A stretch of DNA of 64,000 bases from Dyella psychrodurans (GTDB taxonomy: Bacteria > Pseudomonadota > Gammaproteobacteria > Xanthomonadales > Rhodanobacteraceae), in assembly GCF_003363265.1 (NCBI RefSeq), contig NZ_QRBF01000001.1:962451-1026450 (forward strand). The letters are read 5' to 3'. This document shows positions 1-9,822 of the stretch, in pieces. The translations under genes and the position numbers were made by a program. How positions within the stretch are numbered: position 1 is the stretch's first letter; each line of letters starts with the position of its first letter. Under the pieces are notes generated by a model that saw nothing but the letters and a program-made list of their open reading frames with translations, ran no database searches and was not told the DNA's origin.

Positions 1-1227
1 GAAGCCTTGCACCGGCCACGCGGCGGCTTCGCCGAACGCGCAGATGGTGTGGCCCTCGATCTGGCCGGCGATGGCCTTGAGGCGATGCAGGTCGTCCTGC
101 GTGCCCTTGCCTTCCACGATGCGGCTCAGCACGCGGAACATCCAGCCGGTACCTTCGCGGCACGGCGTGCACTGGCCGCAGGATTCGGCGTGGTAGAACT
201 GCGAGATGCGATGGCAGGCCTTCACCATGCAGGTGGTCTCGTCCATCACGATCACCGCGCCGGAACCGAGGCCCGAGCCCAGCTTCTGCAGGCAGTCGTA
301 ATCCATGGTGGCGGTCATCATTTCCTCGGCATTGAGCACCTTCATCGAAGAGCCGCCGGGAATCACCGCCTTGAGTTTGTTGCCGTTGCGCACGCCACCG
401 GCCAACTCCAGCAAGTCCTTGAACGACGTGCCGAGGCGAACTTCGAAGTTGCCCGGATGGTTGACGTGGCCGGACACCGAGAAGATCTTCGGACCGCCAT
501 TGTTCGGCTTGCCGAGGTTGAGGAACCACTCCGCGCCGTTGCGCAGGATCGCCGGCACCGAGGCATAGGTTTCGGTGTTGTTGATCGTGGTCGGCTTGCC
601 GTACAGGCCGAAATTGGCCGGGAACGGCGGCTTGAAGCGCGGCTGGCCCTTCTTGCCTTCGAGCGATTCCATCAGCGCGGTTTCTTCGCCGCAAATGTAG
701 GCGCCGGCGCCGAGTGCGCCGTAGATGTCGACGTCGATGCCGCTGCCTTGAATGTTCTTGCCGAGCAGGCCGGCCGCGTACGCTTCCTTCAATGCCTCTT
801 CGAAGTGTTCGAAGGGTTCATGATGGAATTCGCCGCGCAGGTAGTTGTAAGCCACCGTCGAACCGGTCGCGTAGCACGCGATCGCCAGACCTTCGACCAC
901 CGAATGCGGGTTGTAGCGCAGGATGTCGCGGTCCTTGGCGGTGCCGGGTTCGGATTCGTCGGAGTTGCAGAGAATGTACTTCTGCATGTTGCCCTTCGGC
1001 ATGAAGGACCACTTCAAACCAGTGGGGAAGCCCGCGCCGCCACGGCCGCGCAGGTTGCTGTTCTTGACGATATCGACGATCGAGGCGGGATCGGGCTTCT
1101 CGGCGAGGATTTTCTTCCACGCCTTATAGCCGTCCATTTGCAGATAGCTGTCCATCGCCCACGGCTTGTCGAAATGCAGCGTGGTGTAGACGACCTGGTG
1201 TTCCTGGGGTGCGGGTCCGACTGCCAT
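1..1227 (-). CDS. nuoF: NADH-quinone oxidoreductase subunit F (partial, 3' end outside window)
   Basis: Peripheral-arm subunit of respiratory complex I that binds NADH and FMN and passes electrons to cluster N3. The first 409 residues are present and the C-terminus lies beyond base 1. The glycine-rich FMN/NADH loop GRGGAGFP is at residues 61-68. The N3 4Fe-4S ligands are Cys350, Cys353 and Cys356 (in ESCGQCTPC) and Cys396. The start is the ATG at 1227, ten bases after the nuoE stop, with the conserved family N-terminus following. It is the last visible gene of the nuoA-F series on this strand; nuoG onward should lie to the left of the window. Confidence 0.97.
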   Translation of the reverse strand, partial: MAVGPAPQEHQVVYTTLHFDKPWAMDSYLQMDGYKAWKKILAEKPDPASIVDIVKNSNLRGRGGAGFPTGLKWSFMPKGNMQKYILCNSDESEPGTAKDRDILRYNPHSVVEGLAIACYATGSTVAYNYLRGEFHHEPFEHFEEALKEAYAAGLLGKNIQGSGIDVDIYGALGAGAYICGEETALMESLEGKKGQPRFKPPFPANFGLYGKPTTINNTETYASVPAILRNGAEWFLNLGKPNNGGPKIFSVSGHVNHPGNFEVRLGTSFKDLLELAGGVRNGNKLKAVIPGGSSMKVLNAEEMMTATMDYDCLQKLGSGLGSGAVIVMDETTCMVKACHRISQFYHAESCGQCTPCREGTGWMFRVLSRIVEGKGTQDDLHRLKAIAGQIEGHTICAFGEAAAWPVQGF

Positions 1228-1237
1228 TGCCCTGCCC

Positions 1238-1765
1238 TTACTTGAGACCGTCGAGAATCTCGTCGACCTTTTCGGTCGTGAGACGCTCGTGGTAGTGACC
1301 ATTGACCGTCATCGCCGGCGCATACACGCAGGCAGCGATGCACTCTTCTTCTTTCTTCAGATACACGCGGCCGTCAGCCGTGCTTTCGCCCGCCTTGATG
1401 CCGAGCTTCTTCTCGCAGTGACGCAGCAGATCTTCGCCGCCGTTGAGCCAGCACGAAATGTTGGTGCAGACGGCGACGTTGTGACGTCCGACCGGCTTGG
1501 TTTCCAGCATCGAGTAGAAGCTGGACACTTCGTAAGCCCACACGGCGGGCACGTCGATGTACCTCGCAACGGCCGTGATCAGTTCATCGGTGAGATAACC
1601 GTGGTTCTGTTCCTGCGCGGCGAACAGCGCCTGGATCAGCGCGGAGCGCTTGCGATCCGGCGGGAACTTGCCCAGCCAATGATCGATGTGATGACGCGTA
1701 TGCTCGTTGAGCACGACGAGCGGATCGACGTTCTTGACCTGCTCGTAATTTCCGGTGACTTTCAT
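1238..1765 (-). CDS. nuoE: NADH-quinone oxidoreductase subunit E
   Basis: 24-kDa-type subunit of complex I carrying the N1a 2Fe-2S cluster, a thioredoxin-like fold next to the FMN site. It has 175 residues, normal for the family. The four ligands are visible as Cys100 and Cys105 (CTNISC) and Cys142 and Cys146 (CIAAC). The start ATG at 1765 follows nuoD by 18 bases, so it is probably translated from the same polycistronic message. No oddities. Confidence 0.97.
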   Translation of the reverse strand: MKVTGNYEQVKNVDPLVVLNEHTRHHIDHWLGKFPPDRKRSALIQALFAAQEQNHGYLTDELITAVARYIDVPAVWAYEVSSFYSMLETKPVGRHNVAVCTNISCWLNGGEDLLRHCEKKLGIKAGESTADGRVYLKKEEECIAACVYAPAMTVNGHYHERLTTEKVDEILDGLK

Positions 1766-1783
1766 GGTTTCGTTACTCCGGGC

Positions 1784-3043
1784 TCAGCGATCGACTTCGC
1801 CGAACACGAGGTCATAGGTGCCGATCACCGCCACGGCATCGGCCAGCATGTGGCCGCGCACGAGGGCATCCATCGACGACAGGTGGGCAAAACCCGGTGC
1901 GCGCAGGTGTACACGGAACGGCTTATTCGCGCCGTCGGAAACCAGGTAGCAACCGAACTCGCCCTTGGGGGCTTCAACCGCGGCGTAGGTTTCACCCGCC
2001 GGCACACCGTAACCTTCGGTGAAAAGCTTGAAGTGATGAATCAGCGCTTCCATGTCTTCCTTCATGGCCTCGCGCTTGGGCGGCGCGACCTTGAAGTTTT
2101 CCACCATCACGGGGCCCGGGTTGGCTCGCAGCCAAGCCACGCACTGTTTGATGATGCGGTTGGACTGGCGCATTTCTTCGACGCGCACCAGGTAACGGTC
2201 GTAGCAATCGCCATTGACGCCGACCGGTATGTCGAAATCTACATCGGCGTACTTCGCATACGGCTGCTTCTTGCGCAGATCCCAAGCGATACCGGAACCG
2301 CGAATCATCGCACCGGTCATGCCCCACTGCTGGGCAAGTTCGGGCGACACGACGCCGATGCCAACGGTACGCTGCTTCCAGATGCGGTTGTTGGTGAGCA
2401 GCTCTTCGTACTCATCCACCTTGGTCGGGAAGTCCGAAGTGAAAGCATCGAGGTAGTCGAGCATCGAGCCTTCACGCCAGCTGTTGAGGCGTTTAAGATC
2501 GCTGCCCTTGTGCCACGGCGACTCGCGGTACTGCGGCATCTTGCCGGGCAGATCGCGATACACGCCGCCGGGGCGATAGTAGGTGGCGTGCATACGTGCG
2601 CCGGACACGGCTTCGTAGCAGTCCATCAGCTCTTCGCGTTCGCGGAAGGCGTAGAGAAATACCGCCATCGCGCCAAGGTCGAGCGCGTTCGAACCCACCC
2701 ACATCAGGTGATTGAGGATGCGGGTGATCTCGTCGAACATCGTGCGGATGTACTGCGCACGCTCCGGCGCCTGAATACCCAGAAGGGTTTCGATGGCGCG
2801 CACATAAGCGTGCTCGTTGCACATCATCGACACGTAGTCGAGACGATCCATGTAGCCGATCGACTGATTGAACGGCTTGGATTCGGCCAGCTTCTCGGTA
2901 CCACGATGCAGCAGGCCTACGTGCGGATCGGCGCGGACGACGGTTTCGCCGTCCATCTCCAGCACCAGGCGCAGCACGCCGTGCGCAGCGGGATGCTGCG
3001 GGCCGAAGTTCATCGTGTAATTGCGGATTTCTTGCACGCTCAT
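1784..3043 (-). CDS. nuoD: NADH-quinone oxidoreductase subunit D
   Basis: 49-kDa-type subunit of complex I, which forms the quinone-binding pocket with NuoB. It has 419 residues and opens with a short lead followed by [11 protein letters not shown], the hallmark of the family near the quinone site. The C-terminal region ends with the conserved DLVFGEVDR. It is a separate gene rather than a nuoCD fusion: the nuoC stop lies two bases before this ATG, so the pair is probably translationally coupled. Confidence 0.97.
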   Translation of the reverse strand: MSVQEIRNYTMNFGPQHPAAHGVLRLVLEMDGETVVRADPHVGLLHRGTEKLAESKPFNQSIGYMDRLDYVSMMCNEHAYVRAIETLLGIQAPERAQYIRTMFDEITRILNHLMWVGSNALDLGAMAVFLYAFREREELMDCYEAVSGARMHATYYRPGGVYRDLPGKMPQYRESPWHKGSDLKRLNSWREGSMLDYLDAFTSDFPTKVDEYEELLTNNRIWKQRTVGIGVVSPELAQQWGMTGAMIRGSGIAWDLRKKQPYAKYADVDFDIPVGVNGDCYDRYLVRVEEMRQSNRIIKQCVAWLRANPGPVMVENFKVAPPKREAMKEDMEALIHHFKLFTEGYGVPAGETYAAVEAPKGEFGCYLVSDGANKPFRVHLRAPGFAHLSSMDALVRGHMLADAVAVIGTYDLVFGEVDR

Positions 3044-3045
3044 GC

Positions 3046-3774
3046 TCAGTTCTCCCGCCAGTGGTCGGCGGCTTCCGCCTTGGCCTGGATCAGGTCGGCG
3101 TCGTCGCGGATCACGCGCGGGACGAGCACGCGCGGTTCGATCGAAACAGGTTCATAGACCACACGCTTCTGCTCGGGGTCGTAGCGCACTTCGACGTTGC
3201 CGATGAGCGGGAAGTCCTTACGGAACGGATGGCCGACGAAACCGTAGTCGGTCAGGATGCGGCGCAGGTCCGGATGGCCGTCGTAGATGATGCCGAACAG
3301 GTCGAACGACTCGCGCTCGAACCAGTTCAGGCCCGGCCAGGTATGCACGAGCGACGGCACCACCGGAAGACTGTCGTCTTCGCAGAACACGCGCACGCGC
3401 AGGCGTTGATTGAGTTCGATCGACAGCAGATGGACGACGGACGCGAAGCGGCGCGGGATCGCAACATCGCGCGGACGGTCGGCCCACGTGAAGCGACCGA
3501 TGGCCTCGCCCTCCACGCCACGCGAGAAGCCGGTACTGGTGACGTCGGTGGTATCCCACTCCGTCTGACCGTAGCCGAGATAATCGACGCCGCACAGATC
3601 GACCGCTTCCGTGAAACGGAAGCCGGGCTCATCGCGCAGCGCGGTCGCGACAGAAAGCAGGCTGGCCGCGGCAACTTCCGCCGTGGTCTGGCCGTGCGAA
3701 ACGGTGACTTTCACCAGATCGCCGAATCGCGCGGAGAGGCGCTCGACCAGCGAGTTCGTTTGTGTATCGCTCAT
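3046..3774 (-). CDS. nuoC: NADH-quinone oxidoreductase subunit C
   Basis: 30-kDa-type subunit of the hydrophilic arm of complex I, located between NuoD and NuoB. I place the start at the ATG at 3774, giving 242 residues. The reading frame is open further upstream to 3912, but that extension would run across the nuoB stop at 3786 and has no family-like sequence. The family signature with [20 protein letters not shown] is clear in the second half. The C-terminal extension ([21 protein letters not shown]) is typical of proteobacterial NuoC. Confidence 0.95.
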   Translation of the reverse strand: MSDTQTNSLVERLSARFGDLVKVTVSHGQTTAEVAAASLLSVATALRDEPGFRFTEAVDLCGVDYLGYGQTEWDTTDVTSTGFSRGVEGEAIGRFTWADRPRDVAIPRRFASVVHLLSIELNQRLRVRVFCEDDSLPVVPSLVHTWPGLNWFERESFDLFGIIYDGHPDLRRILTDYGFVGHPFRKDFPLIGNVEVRYDPEQKRVVYEPVSIEPRVLVPRVIRDDADLIQAKAEAADHWREN

Positions 3775-3785
3775 GACGACGCCTT

Positions 3786-4343
3786 TCAGGAACGCGCGAT
3801 GGTGCTGGTACGACGGATCTTCTTTTGCAACTGCAAAATGCCGTGAATCAACGCCTCGGCCGTGGGCGGGCAGCCAGGCACGTAGATGTCCACCGGGACG
3901 ATTCGATCGCAACCGCGCACCACGGAATAGGAGTAGTGGTAATAACCGCCACCGTTAGCGCAGCTGCCCATCGAGATCACCCACTTCGGGTCGGGCATCT
4001 GGTCGTAAACCTTGCGAAGCGCAGGCGCCATTTTGTTGACCAGCGTGCCGGCCACGATCATCACGTCGGACTGGCGCGGGCTGGGACGGAACACCACGCC
4101 GTAGCGATCAAGGTCCAGACGCGCAGCGCCGGCGTGCATCATTTCCACCGCGCAGCAGGCCAGGCCAAAGGTCATCGGCCACATCGAACCGGTACGCGCC
4201 CAGTTCATCAGCGCATCCACGGTGGTGGTGACCGCGCCGCGCTGGATCACGGGGTTGTCGCCAGCCGGACGCAGAATGTCGTCGACCACGTTCAACGGCT
4301 GCGGGTTGTGCATCACCCGATCAATGGCGGAGATCACTCCCAT
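3786..4343 (-). CDS. nuoB: NADH-quinone oxidoreductase subunit B
   Basis: PSST-type subunit of complex I that holds N2, the terminal 4Fe-4S cluster that reduces quinone. The ligands are the adjacent pair Cys63-Cys64 (ACCAVEMM), Cys128 (GSCANGGGY) and Cys158 (VPGCPP). The ATG at 4343 is chosen because AGGGAG lies about ten bases upstream. An in-frame GTG at 4364 would add seven residues and has no clear ribosome site. The start overlaps the end of nuoA by ten bases. Length is 185 residues. Confidence 0.96.
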   Translation of the reverse strand: MGVISAIDRVMHNPQPLNVVDDILRPAGDNPVIQRGAVTTTVDALMNWARTGSMWPMTFGLACCAVEMMHAGAARLDLDRYGVVFRPSPRQSDVMIVAGTLVNKMAPALRKVYDQMPDPKWVISMGSCANGGGYYHYSYSVVRGCDRIVPVDIYVPGCPPTAEALIHGILQLQKKIRRTSTIARS

Positions 4344-4690
4344 TCCAGCGCTCCCTTTTTCCACACGTAGGCAAAACCGATCACCAGCAGCAACAGGAAC
4401 AGGCCCATTTCAATGAGCGCAACGATGCCGATGTGCTGGAACACTACCGCCCACGGAAAAAGGAAGGCGATTTCCAGATCGAAAATGATGAAGAGAATGG
4501 CGAGGAGGTAATAGCGCACGTCAAACTGCATGCGCGCATCCTCGAAGGCCTCGAAGCCGCACTCGTACGGCGAGAGCTTGTCCGATTCGGGGCGACGCGG
4601 GCCGACCAGCAGGCCGAGCGTGACGAGGACGATACCCATTCCGGCGGCGACCGCGATGAACAGGAGGACGGGCCAATATTCGGCAAGCAC
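4334..4690 (-). CDS. nuoA: NADH-quinone oxidoreductase subunit A
   Basis: Small membrane subunit of complex I (118 residues) with three transmembrane segments (about 7-27, 62-82 and 88-108). The acidic motif [12 protein letters not shown] lies in the loop between the first and second. The start is GTG at 4690, preceded by GGAGGT ten bases upstream, and the protein begins MLAEYWPV. It is the first gene of the nuo operon; the leader upstream is described separately. Confidence 0.95.
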   Translation of the reverse strand: MLAEYWPVLLFIAVAAGMGIVLVTLGLLVGPRRPESDKLSPYECGFEAFEDARMQFDVRYYLLAILFIIFDLEIAFLFPWAVVFQHIGIVALIEMGLFLLLLVIGFAYVWKKGALEWE

Positions 4691-4871
4691 GGTTTAACTT
4701 ACCTCCGCACCTCAGTGGTGCATCAGTGACCGTTGGGGTAAACGGTCCGGAGTTCGATTCAGCGGGCTGTCCAGCCCTGTACGCTGACATGCAGAATGCA
4801 GGTGCTCGACGATCCTCGGGACGAGCCCGGGGATCGGGATATTGTATCAGCGCGTACGGGTGCGCCGACAA
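4691..4871 (-). promoter_or_regulatory. nuo operon promoter candidate and hairpin-rich 5' leader
   Basis: The gap 4691-5023 holds no convincing gene. On the minus strand TTGTCG (4866-4871) and TACAAT (4841-4846) form a sigma70-like pair with a long 19-base spacer, predicting a start near 4834. The leader from there to the nuoA GTG contains four stem-loops in a row: 4811-4835 (ten pairs, one G-U), 4764-4777, 4728-4747 (seven pairs) and 4707-4721. The ribosome site GGAGGT follows directly. The remaining 4872-5023 is AT-richer, with runs near 4888-4940, and shows nothing else I recognise. The promoter call is weak; the hairpins are directly visible. Confidence 0.4.
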
Positions 4872-5023
4872 GCCTTGTGTGGCGCAACATGGGACATTTC
4901 TTGCAGTAATTGGATATTTCTAACAATAACTTTCAATAAGGCGCCTATGGTGAGGCTCCTAAGTTATCGACCGGCATGATCCCCTGCCCCGTGAAGCATG
5001 CGGCGCAAGTTACCGCGATGGAA

Positions 5024-5377
5024 CTACATCGTCTGCGTAGGGCGTTCCGAACCCAGCACACCGGCAAGCAACGACTCGATACGGCCACGCGCCGCTTCGC
5101 CATCGTTCGATTCGTTGAATTGCACGCCGATGCCGGCCGTACGGTTGCCTTGCGCGCCGATCGGCGTGATCCAGACAACCTTGCCGGCGACGGAAAGACG
5201 TTCGCTTTCGTCGATCAGGCTGATCAGCAACACCACTTCATCGCCCAGCGAATAACGCTGCGCAGTGGGCGCAAACAGGCCGCCATGCTTCAAGAACGGC
5301 ATGTACGCGTTGTAGAGCGACGTGGTGTCCTTGAACTTCAGCGAGATGATGCCCTGGCGGGCGGCGACCGGGTTCAT
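5024..5377 (-). CDS. pilZ: PilZ domain protein, type IV pilus assembly PilZ-like
   Basis: A 117-residue single-domain PilZ protein. Like the xanthomonad type IV pilus PilZ it begins with NPVAARQGIISLKFKD and ends with a short helix-rich tail. I see neither the RxxxR nor the D/NxSxxG motif that canonical PilZ domains use to bind cyclic di-GMP, which fits the atypical pilus-assembly branch, thought to act by protein contact. It closes the pabB-pabC-mltG-tmk-holB operon, the usual place for pilZ in this order, here separated from holB by a deacetylase gene. Confidence 0.88.
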   Translation of the reverse strand: MNPVAARQGIISLKFKDTTSLYNAYMPFLKHGGLFAPTAQRYSLGDEVVLLISLIDESERLSVAGKVVWITPIGAQGNRTAGIGVQFNESNDGEAARGRIESLLAGVLGSERPTQTM

Positions 5378-5482
5378 GCCTGCTCCTGCCGTGCGGCGCT
5401 GTCGGCGGTTGTCGAGATCGCATCGTAACCACCCGACCTCTTTAGCGCAAAGCCGTGATCGCAGGGAACCGCCAACACGGCC

Positions 5483-6406
5483 TCACAAAGCATGCCAACC
5501 CCAGTGATCGAAGATCCACGGTGTGGGCCAATCCAGGTGAAGCTTGGCGAAGGCGGGTTTCGGCAGCGGATGTCCCGAAGGCCATGTGAATCGGTATGTG
5601 CCATCCGGGTCCCTGGCGATGGGCGCATCGATCCAGCGCCAATCCTGGACGCCGGCTGGTGTAGCCACCATCAATCGGAGCCAGCGCCCAAGCGCACTCG
5701 GGGGTCGCCAAGGCAGTCGCAGGTCGCCAGCGGCGGTGTCGGCCGCCATATAGCGTTCCGGACCGAGTGCCAGGCGTCGCATGCGCCTGCCACTCAGCGC
5801 CATCTGCGTCTGGTTCTCTTCGAGTGCCCGGGACTTGCGTTGCTGTTGATCCGCCGCAGCCTCGACAAGGATGGGATAACGCTCCGTGTTTGCCTCGCCG
5901 TGGACGGGATAGGCAAGCAGCGTCGGCGCGGAAGGCATATCACTCAGCGCCAAGCTGCACAGCACGTGCGCCGCACCGTGATCGGGATGGCGGTCATCCA
6001 GAGCCGGGCAGCAGATCACGCTGGGCTGAAATTCCTGCAACTGCGCACGGATCGCCGCCATGGAACCGAACGCATCGTCACGAAGGCGATTCGTGATGCC
6101 CATATCCGACCAGCCGAGGGGATGTAGCGCGGAAGCAGGCACGCCCAACTGCGCGATGGCGTGCATGACTTCCGCTCGACGCCGCACTCCCCAACGCTTG
6201 CGGGCCGCATCGTCAATGCGCAATCGACGCTCGATAAAGCGTTGCGGCCAAGGGTTGTTGTCGCCGTCCGTCAACAGCAAAAGCCGGACCATCCCTCCTG
6301 CCGCCAGCACCTGCTGAACGAGCAGTCCGCATCCGATGGTTTCGTCGTCCGGATGCGGCGCCACGACCAACAGACGGGTCTGCGCGGAAACGGACAACGG
6401 CTGCAT
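5483..6406 (-). CDS. PIG-L/LmbE family deacetylase
   Basis: Predicted zinc-dependent N-deacetylase acting on an N-acetylated sugar or related compound; the substrate cannot be told from sequence. The zinc motif PHPDDE is at residues 17-22 and the second motif HPDH at 140-143. The core domain covers about residues 10-200, followed by a C-terminal extension of about 100 residues. The ATG at 6406 overlaps the holB stop (ATGA), so the two are probably coupled. A longer in-frame upstream extension lies entirely inside holB and is ignored. With this start, residues 1-8 do not make a convincing signal peptide. It sits between holB and pilZ. Confidence 0.85.
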   Translation of the reverse strand: MQPLSVSAQTRLLVVAPHPDDETIGCGLLVQQVLAAGGMVRLLLLTDGDNNPWPQRFIERRLRIDDAARKRWGVRRRAEVMHAIAQLGVPASALHPLGWSDMGITNRLRDDAFGSMAAIRAQLQEFQPSVICCPALDDRHPDHGAAHVLCSLALSDMPSAPTLLAYPVHGEANTERYPILVEAAADQQQRKSRALEENQTQMALSGRRMRRLALGPERYMAADTAAGDLRLPWRPPSALGRWLRLMVATPAGVQDWRWIDAPIARDPDGTYRFTWPSGHPLPKPAFAKLHLDWPTPWIFDHWGWHAL

Positions 6407-7341
6407 CAGCGCCAGCGCCCCAGCAACTCCAGCAACAACAGGTCGCCACGCAAAGGTCCGCGCAACGCTTCGCGCGTGCGATTCGCCGCGTCGTACCATG
6501 CTCCCAGACTTTCGATGTCGAGTGCACTGGAAAGCGGACCAGCCTGCGTCGCCGCGCGAGCGCGCATTTCGTCCGCGACGGCTTGCGCGGCAAACCACAG
6601 TCGTTGCTGGGGTGCGTTGTCGAGCCAGCGCCGGCCCATCTCCATGGCATCGCCGCGTCCGGCGGCAAGCGCGGCCAGGTCTTTGCGAACCTCCTGCCGC
6701 TGAGCCAGGGCGCCCTCTTCCGCCCAGATGCGCGCAAGCCCCGGATTACCGCCGGCGGCCGCCAGCGCGCCTGCGGCATCGCTCACACCGGCGCTCTGCA
6801 ACCAGGCAAGCGAATCGGCCTGCGTGGGCAATTGAAAATCGATGCGCTGGCAGCGGCTGCGGATGGTCGCCGGCATGCGCCAGGGTTCGTCGGCCAGAAG
6901 AATCAGCATGGTCTGCGAGGCCGGCTCTTCCAGCGTCTTCAATAGCGCGTTGGCCGCTGCCGCGTTCATGGCATCGGCCGGATCGATGCTGGCGATCTGC
7001 CAGCCGCCGAATTGGCTGGACGTGGAAAGGCGCGCGGAAAGCTCGCGAATCTGATCGACCACGATTTCCGAACGCTGCACGCCGTCCTTGCGCAGGCCAT
7101 AGCTCAACGATACGACATCGGGATGCGTACCGGCATTCACCAGCAGACAGCTGCGACACGTGCCGCATGCGTCGCCGTTCGTCGCGTTCTGACACAAAAG
7201 CCCGCGCACGAAGCGCTGCAGAAAATCACGTTTGCCCAATCCGCGTGATCCGCACAGCAACAACGCGTGCGGCAATGCATGACGTTCGCGACGCGCCTGC
7301 AGACGCGCCCAATGATCGGCGTGCCACGGAGGGATACTCAT
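6406..7341 (-). CDS. holB: DNA polymerase III delta' subunit
   Basis: Clamp-loader subunit of the replicative polymerase, 311 residues. It has the degenerate nucleotide-binding loop GSRGLGKRD near residue 31, characteristic of delta', and a zinc module formed by Cys50, Cys59, Cys62 and Cys65. The sensor region with IRSRCQRIDF is also present. It overlaps tmk upstream by four bases and the deacetylase downstream by one. Confidence 0.94.
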   Translation of the reverse strand: MSIPPWHADHWARLQARRERHALPHALLLCGSRGLGKRDFLQRFVRGLLCQNATNGDACGTCRSCLLVNAGTHPDVVSLSYGLRKDGVQRSEIVVDQIRELSARLSTSSQFGGWQIASIDPADAMNAAAANALLKTLEEPASQTMLILLADEPWRMPATIRSRCQRIDFQLPTQADSLAWLQSAGVSDAAGALAAAGGNPGLARIWAEEGALAQRQEVRKDLAALAAGRGDAMEMGRRWLDNAPQQRLWFAAQAVADEMRARAATQAGPLSSALDIESLGAWYDAANRTREALRGPLRGDLLLLELLGRWR

Positions 7342-7973
7342 GCGTGCGTCTCGAACAAATGCGCCATGGCGGCTGTCGCCGCCCGCAGCACGTCATCGGG
7401 AGACAAGCTGGCGTCGATGACACGCCAACGTTGCGGCTCGGCATGGGCCCGCTCGCGATAGGCCTGTCGAACGCGCTCGAAGAATGCATCGGCTTCGGTT
7501 TCGATACGATCCGCCGCACCGCGGCCTGCGGCACGCGCGCGACCTGTGGATACCGGCAGATCGAGCAGCAGGGTCAGGTCGGGCTTCAATCCCGCGCACG
7601 CCCAGCGTTCCAGCTCTGCAATGCGTTCCTGCGGCTGACCACGCCCGGCACCTTGATAGGCGTAGCTCGCATCGACATAGCGATCGCACAGCACCCAGTG
7701 CCCGGCGTCCAGCGCCGGCAGAATGCGTTCGCGCACCAGTTGCGCGCGAGCGGCGAACATCAGCAGCAACTCGCTTTCGGGACTGATATCCGGATGCGAA
7801 GGATCAAGCACGATCGCACGAATCGCCTCGCCCAGTTTCGTGCCGCCGGGTTCGCGCACCTGCAGCAGGTCTACGCCATGCTGTTGCAAATAATCGCGCA
7901 GCCCGGCCAGCAAGGTGCTCTTGCCTGCACCTTCGCCACCTTCCAGCGTGATGAAACGTCCTCGCTTGGTCAT
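7338..7973 (-). CDS. tmk: thymidylate kinase
   Basis: Phosphorylates dTMP to dTDP for DNA synthesis. It has 211 residues. The P-loop EGGEGAGKST is at 11-20, the REPGGT substrate motif at about 40-45, and DRY (97-99) precedes the DASYAYQG segment that binds the thymine base. A LID region rich in arginine lies near residues 148-160. Start and stop overlap the neighbours by four bases each (ATGA), a tight operon. Confidence 0.96.
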   Translation of the reverse strand: MTKRGRFITLEGGEGAGKSTLLAGLRDYLQQHGVDLLQVREPGGTKLGEAIRAIVLDPSHPDISPESELLLMFAARAQLVRERILPALDAGHWVLCDRYVDASYAYQGAGRGQPQERIAELERWACAGLKPDLTLLLDLPVSTGRARAAGRGAADRIETEADAFFERVRQAYRERAHAEPQRWRVIDASLSPDDVLRAATAAMAHLFETHA

Positions 7974-9010
7974 TGGCAGTGCTTCAGCTGATAACAGGCC
8001 ACGTTGCGATTCTGCTCCTCGAGCGTGTCGGCAAAGATATGCGTACCGTTTCCTTTGGCCACGAAATAAAGCGCCGTGCCGGATGCCGGATGCAGTGCCG
8101 CTTCGATCGCCGGCTTGCCGGGCATCGCGATCGGCGTGGGCGGCAAGCCGAGTCGCGTATAGGTGTTGTAAGGCGTATCCGTGGTCAGATCGCTCTTGTG
8201 GATCGTACCGGCATAGCTGGCGCCCATTCCATAAATCACGGTGGGATCCGTTTGCAGCAGCATGTTTTTCTGCAGGCGACGCGTGAACACTCCGGCCACC
8301 TGCGGACGCTCGTCAGCGCGGCCGGTTTCCTTTTCCACGATGGAAGCCAGGATCAGCGCGTCGTATGGTGCCGCCAACGGCACGCCGGGATCGCGCTGGG
8401 CCCACAAGGCGTCGAGCGTTTTTGTCATGGCCGCATGCGCGCGTCGCAGCACATCCAGATCGCTGTCGCCCTTCACGTAGGCATAGGTTTCCGGAAGGAA
8501 CCATCCTTCGGGCTTCTGTCCGGGCGCGCCGATCTTCTGCATGATCGTGGCATCGTCCATGCCCACGGTGTCGTGCTGCAGCTTGTCGGCTTTGTTCAGC
8601 GCCTGCAGCACATCGTGGAACGTCCACCCGTCGACGATGGTGACGTCACGCTGCAACACCCTGCCCTGCGCCATGTTGGTCAGCAGTTGCTGCGGCGTGA
8701 TCCCGGGAGCGATGGCGTATTCGCCCGCGTGCAACCGTCCGGCCACGCGCATGCGCTCGGCAAGCAGTCGCCAGTAAAACGGGGCTGCCGTGCTCAGTCC
8801 CTGCGCGCGCAATTGATGCACGATGTCCTTGAAACTGGTTCCTTTGCCGATTTCGACGCTTTCGCCCGACGCACTGACACGTAGCGGCGTGTCGCCAAAG
8901 CGCGTGAAATCTCGCCAGAACCAGGTAGCGGCAGCGACGAATGCCAGCAACAGGACCAACAGGATAAGGCGCCACGACACGCGCCCATGGGTTGCACCGC
9001 CTCGATTCAT
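7970..9010 (-). CDS. mltG: endolytic murein transglycosylase MltG
   Basis: Inner-membrane lytic transglycosylase that cuts nascent peptidoglycan strands. The ATG at 9010 is chosen because it overlaps the pabC stop; the open frame upstream lies within pabC. It has 346 residues with one N-terminal transmembrane helix (about 13-31), a LysM-like region and the YceG-type catalytic domain. The likely catalytic Glu226 is in ASIVEKETG, and the substrate-site segments GWFLPETY and LQTDPTVIYG are conserved. Confidence 0.95.
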   Translation of the reverse strand: MNRGGATHGRVSWRLILLVLLLAFVAAATWFWRDFTRFGDTPLRVSASGESVEIGKGTSFKDIVHQLRAQGLSTAAPFYWRLLAERMRVAGRLHAGEYAIAPGITPQQLLTNMAQGRVLQRDVTIVDGWTFHDVLQALNKADKLQHDTVGMDDATIMQKIGAPGQKPEGWFLPETYAYVKGDSDLDVLRRAHAAMTKTLDALWAQRDPGVPLAAPYDALILASIVEKETGRADERPQVAGVFTRRLQKNMLLQTDPTVIYGMGASYAGTIHKSDLTTDTPYNTYTRLGLPPTPIAMPGKPAIEAALHPASGTALYFVAKGNGTHIFADTLEEQNRNVACYQLKHCQ

Positions 9011-9822
9011 GCCTGCTCCGTCGGAAAGCCCAAATCGCGCCAATGCCGCTGCATGGCGCGGGTTACCGGGCCGGGAGCGTACACGGTATTGCCCACGGCC
9101 TGAACTGGCAGGATGCCGCGAACGCTGGAACTGAGGAAGAGCTCCGAGGCTCCCAGGCATTCCGACAACGGCAGATCACGGACTTCGCAGTTGCCAAGGA
9201 CGTCGAGCACCGCCGCGCGAGCCACGCCCGCGACGCCGCAGCGATCCACCGCCGGGGTCACCGGCACACCGTCGACAACGGCGAAAAGATTGGCCGCCGT
9301 CGCCGATATCGCATGGCCATGCTGATCGCACACCAAGCCTTCGGCCAGGGCCGGGTCGCTCCACTCGGCCCGCGCAAGCACCTGCTCCAGCCGATTCAGA
9401 TGCTTGATCCCGGCCAGCAAAGGCTGATCGGCAAGCGTGGTATGGCATCGGTGCATGCGGATGCCATCGCGGTAGGTCTGCACGGATAGAGCCGGCATGG
9501 CGAACGCACCGACGATGCGTGTCGCAACCACCACGGAAGGCGGCGCATAGCCCCGCTCGCCTACCCCGCGAGTCATGGTAATTCGCACCACCGCGTCTTC
9601 GAACTTTTTCTTGACCTGTTGCGCTTCGTCCAGAAGTTGCTGCGCATCGGGACACGGTATCCGCAGGCGCTCGCACCCGGAACGCAGACGCTTCATGTGT
9701 CGATGCCACAAGGGAGCTGTGCTGCCGACGAACCGAATCGTTTCAAACAAGCCGTCGCCGTAGCTCAATCCTCGATCAAGTGCCGACACGCTTTCCGCAG
9801 GCTGGCCATTGATCAGCATCAT
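9007..9822 (-). CDS. pabC: aminodeoxychorismate lyase
   Basis: PLP-dependent lyase that converts 4-amino-4-deoxychorismate to p-aminobenzoate and pyruvate for folate synthesis. It has 271 residues of fold-type IV aminotransferase type. RGLSYGDGLFETIR occupies residues 17-30 and the PLP Lys is Lys140 in GIKHLNR. The start codon is one of two adjacent ATGs (9822 or 9819); the first overlaps the pabB stop. It lies directly after pabB, which makes its substrate. Confidence 0.93.
   Translation of the reverse strand: MMLINGQPAESVSALDRGLSYGDGLFETIRFVGSTAPLWHRHMKRLRSGCERLRIPCPDAQQLLDEAQQVKKKFEDAVVRITMTRGVGERGYAPPSVVVATRIVGAFAMPALSVQTYRDGIRMHRCHTTLADQPLLAGIKHLNRLEQVLARAEWSDPALAEGLVCDQHGHAISATAANLFAVVDGVPVTPAVDRCGVAGVARAAVLDVLGNCEVRDLPLSECLGASELFLSSSVRGILPVQAVGNTVYAPGPVTRAMQRHWRDLGFPTEQA

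Noticed and set aside
7-3157. Long plus-strand open frames opposite nuoF, nuoE and nuoD
   Set aside because: They mirror the real minus-strand genes, have Arg/Ala/His-rich composition without family motifs, and arise from high GC content.
4344-4364. GTG start for nuoB at 4364
   Set aside because: ATG 4343 has a good ribosome site and matches the family N-terminus.
4745-4767. A T-loop-like AGTTCGATTC that might mark a tRNA upstream of nuoA
   Set aside because: The flanking bases do not form the T stem and no acceptor or anticodon arm can be drawn.
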